Source: Pachypanchax playfairii (taxonomy: Eukaryota; Chordata; Actinopteri; Cyprinodontiformes; Aplocheilidae). Taken from it: 64,000 nt of DNA. Each line of letters starts with the position of its first letter. Position 1 is the first letter of the stretch. The DNA lies in assembly GCA_006937955.1 (NCBI GenBank), contig SSNP01000066.1:1596745-1660744 (forward strand). Direction: 5' to 3'. Under the pieces are notes generated by a model. That model had not been told where the DNA came from, searched no databases, and saw nothing but the letters and a program-made list of their open reading frames with translations. Below are positions 32,701 through 44,700 of this stretch, one piece after another. Position numbers and translations under genes: made by a program.

Positions 32701-35700
32701 NNNNNNNNNNNNNNNNNNNNNNNNNNNNNNNNNNNNNNNNNNNNNNNNNNNNNNNNNNNNNNNNNNNNNNNNNNNNNNNNNNNNNNNNNNNNNNNNNNNN
32801 NNNNNNNNNNNNNNNNNNNNNNNNNNNNNNNNNNNNNNNNNNNNNNNNNNNNNNNNNNNNNNNNNNNNNNNNNNNNNNNNNNNNNNNNNNNNNNNNNNNN
32901 NNNNNNNNNNNNNNNNNNNNNNNNNNNNNNNNNNNNNNNNNNNNNNNNNNNNNNNNNNNNNNNNNNNNNNNNNNNNNNNNNNNNNNNNNNNNNNNNNNNN
33001 NNNNNNNNNNNNNNNNNNNNNNNNNNNNNNNNNNNNNNNNNNNNNNNNNNNNNNNNNNNNNNNNNNNNNNNNNNNNNNNNNNNNNNNNNNNNNNNNNNNN
33101 NNNNNNNNNNNNNNNNNNNNNNNNNNNNNNNNNNNNNNNNNNNNNNNNNNNNNNNNNNNNNNNNNNNNNNNNNNNNNNNNNNNNNNNNNNNNNNNNNNNN
33201 NNNNNNNNNNNNNNNNNNNNNNNNNNNNNNNNNNNNNNNNNNNNNNNNNNNNNNNNNNNNNNNNNNNNNNNNNNNNNNNNNNNNNNNNNNNNNNNAAAAA
33301 AACCTTCAGAGTTCAGGTTGGATTGTTTACAGGTTTGATTGTTCACTTTAATCTACATTTAACAGTTTGGTGTTGAAATTTATTAGTCAGCTGTTGGGGC
33401 CACAATGATCTATTTGTCTTATTCAGTGAATTTTTTCAGTTTTGACACGATGCAGAATCCTGCAGTCAGCTACACTGATCTGACTGACTGAAAAACCGTT
33501 ACACTGGCAAACTGACAGACACAAACTGACACAGATAGAGACAGAATCAGCTGATCAGCTGGAACTTCGGCGCTCTGGGTTTCATCTGGTGCGCATTTTA
33601 TATTTTGACAGTGTGTGCGGACCTGCGGACCACTTATGCACCCCTGAACATCAGCCAGATCTCTTCTCTCCACCGAGGAAAGCGACGCCGATACAAATTC
33701 GCGTTTGCCTTCTCCTTCGGTCACTTTCCTTCTTAGCCAATAGTCCCTCTGCCGAACGTCCAGGAATTATTTTTTTTTTTCGTGGTAGGATCCACTTCCC
33801 GATAAGTGTCTCTCGGCTGTTTATTTGGATTCTCCGCCATGTCGACCTTCACGTTCTGCCGGCTGCTACGAGACACTGCGTTCTATTTCTTATTATTTTT
33901 CTTGTTGTGACATAAAAGACATAATTTCATGTGCGACAGCGCGGGAATGTCGCAGTCGACACGCAAAGTAAAAATTATATATATTGAAAAATACCGTGAG
34001 ATGTTTGAGGAGCCGATCGGCTTAATCTGCATTGTGTCATCTCTGATAGTGGCTTGGCTGAAACGGACATCCACGGACATGTAAAAGTTACGCACTCCAG
34101 CTTTAAAGGTTACTAGGTACATTTGATTGAAGTGTGGTCAAAATTTTGTTTTGACTCTCCTGTAAAGTTTGTCAAATGTGACTTAACTCCCCTCTTGTTC
34201 CAAGCCCTCGAATGTTTGTGACGTACAGCATGACAAAAACATTTGAGTTGAAGTGAATTTTCTGAGGATGGATAAAAAGTAGCATTGGTGCATCCTAAAC
34301 AAAGTTGTTCAGGATGCACCAATGGTGAGCGATTTCATGGAAAGGTGGCTGTCTGAAATCAGTAAGGTAAGAATATTGTCAAACCTATCAGTTTTTGTTT
34401 TTAGCATGGCATGTGTAGCATCTGACAAGTTAATATTTTAAACACAGTTTTACACCAGCGTGCATTTTGAAAAACTTCTAGCTTCACTTCATTCCTACAT
34501 TTTTTTCTTTTTAATTTAAATAACGTGTACTACTTTGTTTGCAAGTCAATGCAGAGTTCAGGTCAATTACTACTGTCCCACTTCAAAGTCCCTGTCCCAG
34601 CATGTATTTTGTAAAGCGGATGAGGTTGCAAGCTTGGCGTACAGCTCAGATAGCTGTACAGTTGATGAACAAATCGCTACACTAAGTTGTTGAGGATACT
34701 GAGAAAAGGAAAAAAAAAAAAAAAAAAAAGTATTTTGAATCCTCCAGTTTGAAGTGAACATCACAAATGACTGTTTTTTTCTAGCCAAGGCAGAAGTGAA
34801 ATCTCTTCTTTTCAATTGGACAAAACACGTCTGAAGATGGGTTCGTATTTGTTTTTATTTAAAACATTTGTGGACATACCCTGACAGCCTATTTGTACAG
34901 CCTTCAAAAACATAATAATTTAATTTTTTTAAAGAGGCCATTTCATACACATTTCAGGACTTTGTGGTTATTTCTTAAGTATTAACCAGTAATATGAAAC
35001 ATTTTATATCTAAAAAACGTCAGGAAACACTTATTAACAGACCTTTCAAGCTGTCTGTGTTAAAATTCGGAAACATGTTCATATTCATTGTTCAAATTTG
35101 CTGGACTCTGATTGGCTAACAAACTAGCCTATGAGAGCAAAGAATACTGTTTCCTGCCCCACAGCGCATGGCAACATCATACGTCGTGTCTTTCTGCTTG
35201 CTATGTTATGCTACAGCTTTTTAGTGAGCAGCATGCTAGGCGTGGTTTCACCTGTGGGAGCTGCCGAAAACTAACAAATAAAAGAGTTGTGACGAAACAG
35301 ATACAGGCCGTTCAGACTCAGGAAAAATCAGGTGTTATCGCCACATGCGTAGTTTGAGAGATTAAAACTGAAAGAGAAGGTATTGACCTGTTTTTACACA
35401 CACTATCAAGGTAAGAACACCTGTGGATCTAAAATATTCAACACAAATCTCAGAAAAAATGTTTTTAATGGAAGGGCCTCTTTAAGACAAATGAACACAA
35501 TCAAAACTAGTAACCACACTGACTATCAATAACATGGCCATTCGCAACACGGGGCTGGGGCTGCGTGAAGGATATAACTCCCTTTGCTTACGTCACAGGT
35601 CCAGATTATGAAACTTTGAAATTTAAACATTTTTTAAATAGTAATTTCAGACAACACGTCATATGCATTTTAGAACATTTTTAACCGTAAATCTGCTCTT

Positions 35701-38700
35701 TAAAAATGTGATTTGTACACTTACCGGCCACTTTATTAGGTACACCATGCTAGTAACGGGTTGGACCCCCTTTTGCCTTCAGAACTGCCTCAATTCTTCG
35801 TGGCATAGATTCAACAAGGTGCTGGAAGCATTCCTCAGAGAGTTTGGTCCATATTGACATGATGGCATCACACAGTTGGCGCAGATTTGTTGGCTGCACA
35901 TCCATGATGCGAATCTCCCGTTCCACCACATCCCAAAGATGCTCTATTGGATTGAGATCTGGTGACTGTGGAGGCCATTTGAGTACAGTGAACTCATTGT
36001 CATGTTCAGGAACCAGTCCGAGATGATTCCAGCTTTATGACATGGCGCATTATCCTGCTGAAAGTAGCCATCAGAAGTTGGGTACATTGTGGTCATAAAG
36101 GGATGGACATGGTCAGCAACAATACTCAGGTAGGCTGTGGCGTTGTAACGATGCTCAACTGGTACCAAGGGGCCCAAAGAGTGCCAAGAAAATATTCCCC
36201 ACACCATTAAACCACCACCACCAGCCTGAACCGTTGATACAAGGCAGGATGGATCCATGCTTTCATGTTGTTGACGCCAAATTCTGACCCTACCATCTGA
36301 ATGTCGCAGCAGAAATCGAGACTCATTAGACCAGGCAACGTTTTTCCAATCTTCTATTGTCCAATTTCGATGAGCTTGTGCAAATTGTAGCCTCAGTTTC
36401 CTGTTCTTAGCTGAAAGGAGTGGCACCCGGCGTGGTCTTCTGCTGCTGTAGCCCATCTGCCTCAAAGTTCGATGTACTGTGCGTTCAGAGATGCTCTTCT
36501 GCCCACCTTGGTTGTAACGAGGGGTTATCTGAGTCACTGTTGCCTTTCTATCAGCTCGAACCAGTCTGGCCATTCTCCTCTGACCTCTGGCATCAACAAG
36601 GCATTTCCGCCCACAGAACTGCCGCTCACTGGATATTTTTTCTTTTTCGGACCAGAGCTGTAAACCCTAGAGATGGTTGTGCGTGAAAATCCCAGTAGAT
36701 CAGCAGTTTCTGAAATACTCAGACCAGCCATTCTGGCACCAACAACCATGCCACGTTCAATGTCACTCAAATTACCTTTCTTCCCCATACTGATGCTCGG
36801 TTTGAACTGCAGGAGATTGTCTTGACCATGTGTACATGCCTAAATGCACTGAGTTGCCGCCATGTGATTGGCTGATTAGAAATTAAGTGTTAACGAGCAG
36901 TTGGACAGGTGTACCTAATAAAGTGGCCAGTGAGTGTATTTTGGTGGGTGGGGACCAACTTGAATCATTGTGACACTTTTCAGATAAACTGGACCAGGTG
37001 ATCAATGTGATGACTGCAAAAAAAGTAAATCCTGTACCCTGAAAGTGGCCTCTTCACTTCCCCCCAACCCACTTGGCAGAAAAGACTGTTTTCGTATTTT
37101 TGCAAAAATGCTGTTGCTTTTCGGAAGCATGGAAACGTACACTATATTACCAAAAGTATTCGCTCACCCATTGAGCCAATCACCAATCAGGTGTCCTAAT
37201 CACTTGGCCTGGCCACAGGTGTATAAAGTCAAGCACTCAGGCATGCAGACTGTGAAGCAAGACATTTGTGAAAGAATGGGCCGCTCTCAGGAGCTCAGTG
37301 AATTCCAGCGTGGAACTGTCATAGGATGCCACCTGTGCAACAAATCCAGTCGTGAAATTTCCTTACTCATAAATATTGCACAGTCAACTGTCAGCTCTAT
37401 TATAACAAAATGGAAGCGTTTGGGAACAACAGCAACTCAGCCACGAAGTGGTAGGCCACGTAAACTGACGGAGAGGGGTCAGCAGATGCTGAAGCTCATA
37501 GTGCAAAGAGGTCGCCGACTTTCTGCACAGTCAATTGCTACAGAGCTACAAACTTCATGTGACCTTCAGATTAGCCCAAGTACAGTATGCAGAGAGCTTC
37601 ATGGAATGGGTTTCCATGGCCGAGCAGCTGCAGCCAAGCCACACATCACCAAGTGTCGGATGCAATGGTGTAAAGCACGCCGCCATTGACCTCTAGAGCA
37701 GTGGAGATGCGTTCTCTGGAGTGATGAATCACACTTTTCCATTTGGCAATCTGATGGACGAGTCTGGGTCTGGTTTTGGAGGTTGCCAGGAGAACGGTAC
37801 ATTTCAGACTGCATTGTGCCGACTGTGAAATTTGGTGGAGGAGGAATTATGGTGTGGGGTTGTTTTACAAAAGCTAGGCTTGGCCCCTTAGTTCCAGTGA
37901 AAGGAACTTTGAATGCTTCAGGATACCAAAGCATTTTGGACAATTCCATGCTTCCAACCTTGTGGGAACAGTTTGGAGCAGGCCCCTTCCTCTTCCAACA
38001 TGACTGTGCCCCAGTTTACAAAGCAAGGTCCATAAAGACATGGATGACAGAGTCTGGTGTGGATGAACTTGACTGGCCTGCACAGAGTCCTGACCTGAAC
38101 CCGATAGAACACCTTTGGGATGAATTGAAGCGGAGACTGAGAGCCAGGCCTTCTCAACCAACATCAGTGTGTGACCTCACCAATGCACTTTTGGAAGAAT
38201 GATCAAAAATTCCTTTAAACACTCTCCTCAATCTTGTGGACAGCCTTCCCAGAAGAGTTGAAGCTGTCATAGCTGCAAAAGGTGGACCGACATCATATTG
38301 AACTCTATGGGTTAGGAATGGGATGGAACTTCAGTTCATAGTATGAGTAAAGGCAGGTGAGCGAATACTTTTGGTAATATAGTGTACCTGAGAACTCTAA
38401 ATTGGATGAGATTTTAAGTACGTTTACACTAATCTAATTTGTCTGATCTGCATGAAAGATGGCCCAAAATAAATTGTAAGTTTTGTGTACTCATTTTTTG
38501 TTGTTTTGTTTTACAGCTTACATCCTGTATGCCGGTTGGATGGACTGCAGTCGAAAAAGGCCTCATTACCAAATGCATGTACTTGTATAGCGCTTTTCTT
38601 AAGTCATACAACTCCTAAAGCGCTTCACACTACAGTATGTTATTCACACACACTCACACATTTGATGGTGATAAACTACACAGATGTTGTAGCCACAGCT

Positions 38701-41700
38701 GTCCTTGGACACACACTGACAGAAGCAAGGCTGCCAGACGCCACCACACCCTCCGACCACCACCAAACAGGCAAAGTGGGTTAAGCGTCTTGTCCAAGGA
38801 TGGAACGGCCAGGCGATCTTTTCCGGGCAGAGCGGGGATTAAAAACGGTGACCATCTAAGAGCTGTGAAGACTCTGTAGAGTGAGTTCTGAACATACTCA
38901 ATTGGTTGCCTTGTGTGTTTGTTCTATAAAGTGATTGAATGTTGTGTTAAAGCTCTAATCCTGAGTTTCTTCTCAGAGGTACCACTAAGGGGAAAAAAGT
39001 ATTGCACCTTTAAACCCCGTCCCCTTTGTGTCAGTGATACGATAGCAAGCCTCTGCACTCATCTGTGCACGGGCATCATCTTTGTTGTTTGTTGTTTGTT
39101 GTGATGGACAATTCATGGGTAAGTTACATTTATGTTTATTTAAGGCAGTAGCTGCTCTATGATTCACATGTCTTTGCAGCATCGTAAACAACTCGTAAAC
39201 CCTGGCCGGCCGCAGATTTTCAGGATACGTGTGCATGTTATGTATAAATTTTTGAAATTCCATAAAAATTATATTCTGACCCAGTTCTGTAATATGATGT
39301 AGGAGAAATGTCCTATTTTTTTCTTTCTTAAAGCCCCCCCGCTGTCCTATAGGGGTGCATTTAATTTTAACTGAGTGCCGCCTAGCCATTAGCCATTCAC
39401 ATAGTACACCTCTCAATCAACCAAGCATGCATGTGCACGTATCCTGACAAACTGCGGCCAGCCGGGGTTTACGAGTTGTTACAATGCTGCAAAGACACGT
39501 GAATCATGGAGCAGTAACTGCCTTATATAAACATACATTTTATAAATGTAACTTACTCATGAAGTGCATTGTAACAAAGGTGACGCGTGTGCATGGATGA
39601 AAGCAGATGCTGGGTATCGTATCACGGACACAAAATGGGTGGGACTTAAAGATCAACACATTTTTATCACCTTAGTGTTGCCTTTGAGAAGAAACTCTGG
39701 ATTAGAGCTTTAAGGAATAAAATAAATAATTGGAATTGTTGACTGAAGTTCCAGTATACAGACTATTGTATACAGAGTATTGAAAGGAGGTCTCTCAATG
39801 CACACAGAGCAGTAATAGTAGGCCAAAACTGTACAAAATAAATCTGTAAATATGAGTTAATCAGAAGTATGTTATCTGTGTTGTAAAAAAACAAGGAAAG
39901 CTAGAAAATGTTTTTTTGTTTGATTTGTAAAATTGCTATCCACTTTTGCACATGTTGCATACCGTGTTCAATGGCTGGTTATGTATTATGGTATGTGTGT
40001 TTCAAATAAATACATTTTGGGATAATTTACAAGTATGTCTCATCTATTTCCCTTTAGTGTCTTTCATTAAACTAGTTTATTGTTCCCTTGGAGACTTAGG
40101 CTGTATTCACACCTGAGACATTGTTGTTGTTTTTAGATGGTGCAGTTAGGATCCACACTGCACTCTGTGAACCGAACCAAACAACCTTTGGAGCATGTTA
40201 CACCCCCGCCTGTGGTGGTGCTGTAGAGTTTCAGCAATACCTGTTACTGCACTTCCTGGCGCTGCCGCGGGAGAGTGAAACAAAAACAAACATGGACTAG
40301 CAGCAGATTCTGGTGGTTTTGGGAACTTTTGTGTTTGGTGAATGTAACAGATCAACATTCAACAGCACTGGACTCAGAATGAGCAGATAACAAGACAGAG
40401 AACTACACGAGGCAGCTGAGACGGCTAAACAATATAGTCCATGTCCTGCTTTTGGTGCGGTCCCAGAACAGTTGCGTTCACATATGCAATCGAACTGCAC
40501 CAGAGTTCGATTCAATTGAACCGAGGCAGACGAGAGTTCGATTGTTTGGTCCGAATCAGAGTTCGAATCAGAGTTCAGTTGCCGATTCACACCTCCCCAA
40601 ACGAACCAGACTTTCTGTGCAAACGAACTAGAGTTTGATTCAAGCGGACTAAACAGGGCTTGTGTGAGAGCACCCTTAAATGAGCCATTAAGCAATTTGT
40701 CAGTATTGTCTCATATTGAACTCCAATTTCTTGTCTCACTTATTGCTCCTAGTGAATTTTAGGAGAAACAAAAGAGAAATACATCAGACAAAACAGACTT
40801 GACTGAAATGAGAATCTCATTTTTGTCTCCTGAGCTTTTAAAAAGCTTCATTTGAGAAACAAAATTTTCCTCTGGATGATCAGAAAAGGTTCCAAACATT
40901 TCTGCGTTTAAGGCCATTTCACACAAGGTTAAATATTTTGTGGTTATTTCTGAAGTATTAACCTGTTATAGGAAACACTTTTAATCTAAAAAAAAAACAC
41001 GTTGGCCAACAAACAAGCCGATGAGAGCACAGCTTCCTGTATCCTCCCATGAGGGCCACCGCCTTCCCTCAACACACCAAACACACCAAATTTCAAAGCT
41101 GTACATAAAAGCAGTTCAAAGAGCCCTGCCAATAGTTGGTGCTGTGTATGAAGGAGGCTCTGCCTATTTCCAAAACTGAAAATTTGCAAATGTTTCATTT
41201 TTTTAGGGGGGGGGGCCGTGTTAGGCTAAAATTGTGTCAGTTTTCGGGCATGTTCAAACCGCCAAAAAGGCAAATCACTTTCCAGAAGATTTAAAATAAT
41301 AAAACAGCCTGCGGTGCTCGGGCCTAATTAACAATAAATATGTTTATTGAAGTCAAGACTGCAGAATGGCAACTGTGCAGATGGAATCGGTATACATATT
41401 GACAGGTACCATATTTCGAAAGAACACCGGTTTGAGCAATGGCCATCTAAGACACGGTTGTGGAAGTCATTTAGTACTGCTTTAAAAAGCTTTTTATGAA
41501 AATATTCCAGATTCCACCTTTAAGTTTCAAGGCCGGGGAGGGAAGTAGCAGCCTTTAGTCTGGAAATAACAGTAGTTGAACAAAAAAAAAAAAAAAAAAA
41601 AAATGTAAAAGGGCAGATATTAAAAATCACCTTGATTTCTCACAGGACTGACAAAGTTAACACCATTCACATTCCTCCAATCCCAGTGCTCAGGCAGTGC

Positions 41701-44700
41701 TGCTGCCCTCTTTGCTAAATCAGCATTAGCAGGTGTGGGGCGTGCACGCCTAAAGAAAGAAAAAAAAAAATAGAAGATGTACATTTGAGGGAAAATTTCA
41801 TCTCATATACATCAATAGCCAAACATTTTTAAATGTAATAAAAAAGCAGAAGTTTAGTGCATCCATCTGAAACACAAATAATAGAGTCAACTAAGAAAAA
41901 AAAGGAAACTAAGTATTTATACCCAAATAACATTTTCCAACAGGGGTCTGTTCCAGAAAGCTTGGTCAACTTACCATTTGGTAAACCTTGAACTCATCAA
42001 CCAAGAACCTGCTTAGCCTGAGTATGTTGGTTCCAGAACACTTGGTTTTAGAATTTGGTTAATCAACCCTACTCCTTGTTAACCGGAGTTTGTGAGCACA
42101 CACCTTGAACACATAAAGACCCTTTCAATGGATCACTGAATTCACAAGTCACAATTGACAGCGAAGGGAAAAAAATGGCAGCATATTATTCAGAAGCAGA
42201 GTTGAAGTCTTGATGCTGCTTATGAAGAATTCAATCCAATAATTATAAAGAAAACCAAAACAGCTGCAGCACCATAAGAGAGAATGTTGGCAAAAATAAC
42301 AGAGTGTGTGAGTTTAACTGATATTGTAACTCTCAACTCTCTTTTTTAGATTTTATTTAAAAAATATATTTTTTTTTTTTAATTATTCATTTTCCACCCC
42401 TTATTTCTAACTTGGATTGTGGGGTGCTGGATGTCTAATTAAAATGTTTTTCAGTATTTTGAATAACCTTTTAAAAATTACCTTCTTTTGCCACCAATGT
42501 GTTAAGGGTACAAAAATATTGTAAATGCACTGTTAAACTTTGCTGTAAATTTACAGTCAAATTCTAACAGTAACTTGCTGTATTAGGATTGTACAGTAAA
42601 TGACTGTAAAAAACAATGCATTATGGGAGTTATCATGATTGCTCATAAAATTCAATGGTCAAAATGTTAAATATAGTAATTTATTGTTCACTGCAAAGCA
42701 TGTTGGGAAAATCAAGTGATTATTTTTTTTTTAAAGTTTCAAACAGGCTATTTCTTTTTTTATGTTTTTGGTCTGGGCAGGGATAATCACAACCATTGAC
42801 TTTCAGTCATTTTAGAATTTAATTTTAATGTATTGCGGTGTATTATAATTTGGAAATAGTTAAACATTTAAACTTTGCGCTATTTTTCTTTGGTTACGAG
42901 CTACGAGATCGCCAGATTCCTCAGCACGGCTCTGTCTCACACAGCCAGCAGCCAATCTGAGTGGAGTTACGCTGCGCCAGCTGGAACAGAAGACCGGTCT
43001 GCTGGAGTTGGAGAGTCAACACTAACAGGACTGCCTTTTTATTTTTACCAGTGGAACCGAAGTGGATTTGTTTACTTCACTTTTCATCGAGTTGCAGACC
43101 CATCCCACAGCTGCTGGGAGCTACGGACCAAATTGGTAAAACTGGTAAGTCACTGAACCCGTTCACAGATTTTAAGCTAACGCATTTTTGCTGACACTGC
43201 ATGTTTGAACTAGCTAGCAGTAAGTTGAGTTGTAAGCTGAATGCTTGACCTTTTTCTGAAGAAGTACATGTGCAAATGTAAAATTACATGTAAATTAAGA
43301 CAGTGGACTGTGAGCTCTACGAGAAATAACTGAGCCAAATATAACACAGGGGACTTTTCTTGAAAACACACTATGCTTAATTTCAGAATTTTTAATCATA
43401 TGAATTAAAATTCTGAAATTAAACCAGTAAAAACACAGTGCTTGTTTAGATTATATATCAAATGTCAGTTTGGATTTTCATGTACAATGGTAGGCTATAA
43501 GAGTTTGGTGGAGCTCAACGAAGAAAAAAAAAATTACCGGCTGTGGACTGTGGGGCCTGTCGAAAGCTGCTTGATAAACTAAAATTCATTCACTACCGAT
43601 ACATTATTTTCCAGTCAGCATATGTTTTGAGGCACAGACACTGAGCAGAGCCCGTCCTTAGCTGCGCAGATTGAAAAAATAATAATACATCAGTGTTGGT
43701 AATAGTTGGACTAGTAAAAGTAACATTAATCAATAACTAATAATTACTAACGAGGGAGAGGAGACAGCATTCATTTACAGAATGTTCACTTGTCAATTTT
43801 GCAGCCATGAATGTGGTACAAAATATGCATTTGTAAGGCAAATGAAAATTCATCAAAACACTCCTCACATCAGATATAAATGTGCCTTTTATGATGTAAA
43901 AGTGTCAGCTTTAAAATGCCATGTGTACAGAGATCACCAAGATAAGAGGGAAACACGTGAGGAAAGGATGCTCTGGTACTTTGGACTTTCTGTTGCCTTG
44001 CCACTTAGATTTCTATACTGTCAAATCTGACAGTTTGTCACATTTATTTTCTCACTTAAAGAATCACATTAAACAGGGTAAACCAGTCTCATGTCCATTC
44101 AGAAGCTGTGGTAAAACTTTTACTATGATATCCACTTTTTCATCACACATGTCAAGATCACATAAAAGCTGCTCAGTTAGGAAGCTTTTGAGTCAAACAA
44201 CTTCAGGTGGTGGGTGCTGTGTTCCCACCCTCTGTAGTTGTTGAAAGAAGCACAGATTTCTATGTAAATGACTACAATAAGATAAAACAATCTGTTGCCC
44301 ATCTTACTTTGCTTCAAGGAAACACTGTTTCTGCACATGAGGTTCAAGTAAAAGGTACACTTCACAAAACAAATATGTGGGCTGTGCTGGATAAAAATAA
44401 TGAGGGGCTGGTATTTGGTAAGATAAAATTAATTGTCATTCACAAAAACACACTGGTATATTTTGTGACTGAAAAATGCCAGTCTGTCTGTCTACTTGAC
44501 CAAGGAGTTCATTACCTGTCAAACACAGAAAAAACAGCACAATACTTTTGTGTTGAACAGGAAGAGCTGACAGACTATTACCCTTTGCCAGAATACAGTA
44601 TACTGGGCTTGTCCGTAATTGCATTGCACCACTCTGTTCCGTTCACAGCATAATGTGCGATGATACCAGTGCATGGATGAGGGAGATTGGCCTAGCCACG

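Noticed and set aside
32465..33346. Open frames running through the gap on both strands
   Set aside because: They consist of N; no coding sequence exists there.
42875..43156. Independent gene in ctsc intron 4
   Set aside because: No recognised domain; at most an untranslated exon of the zinc-finger relic.
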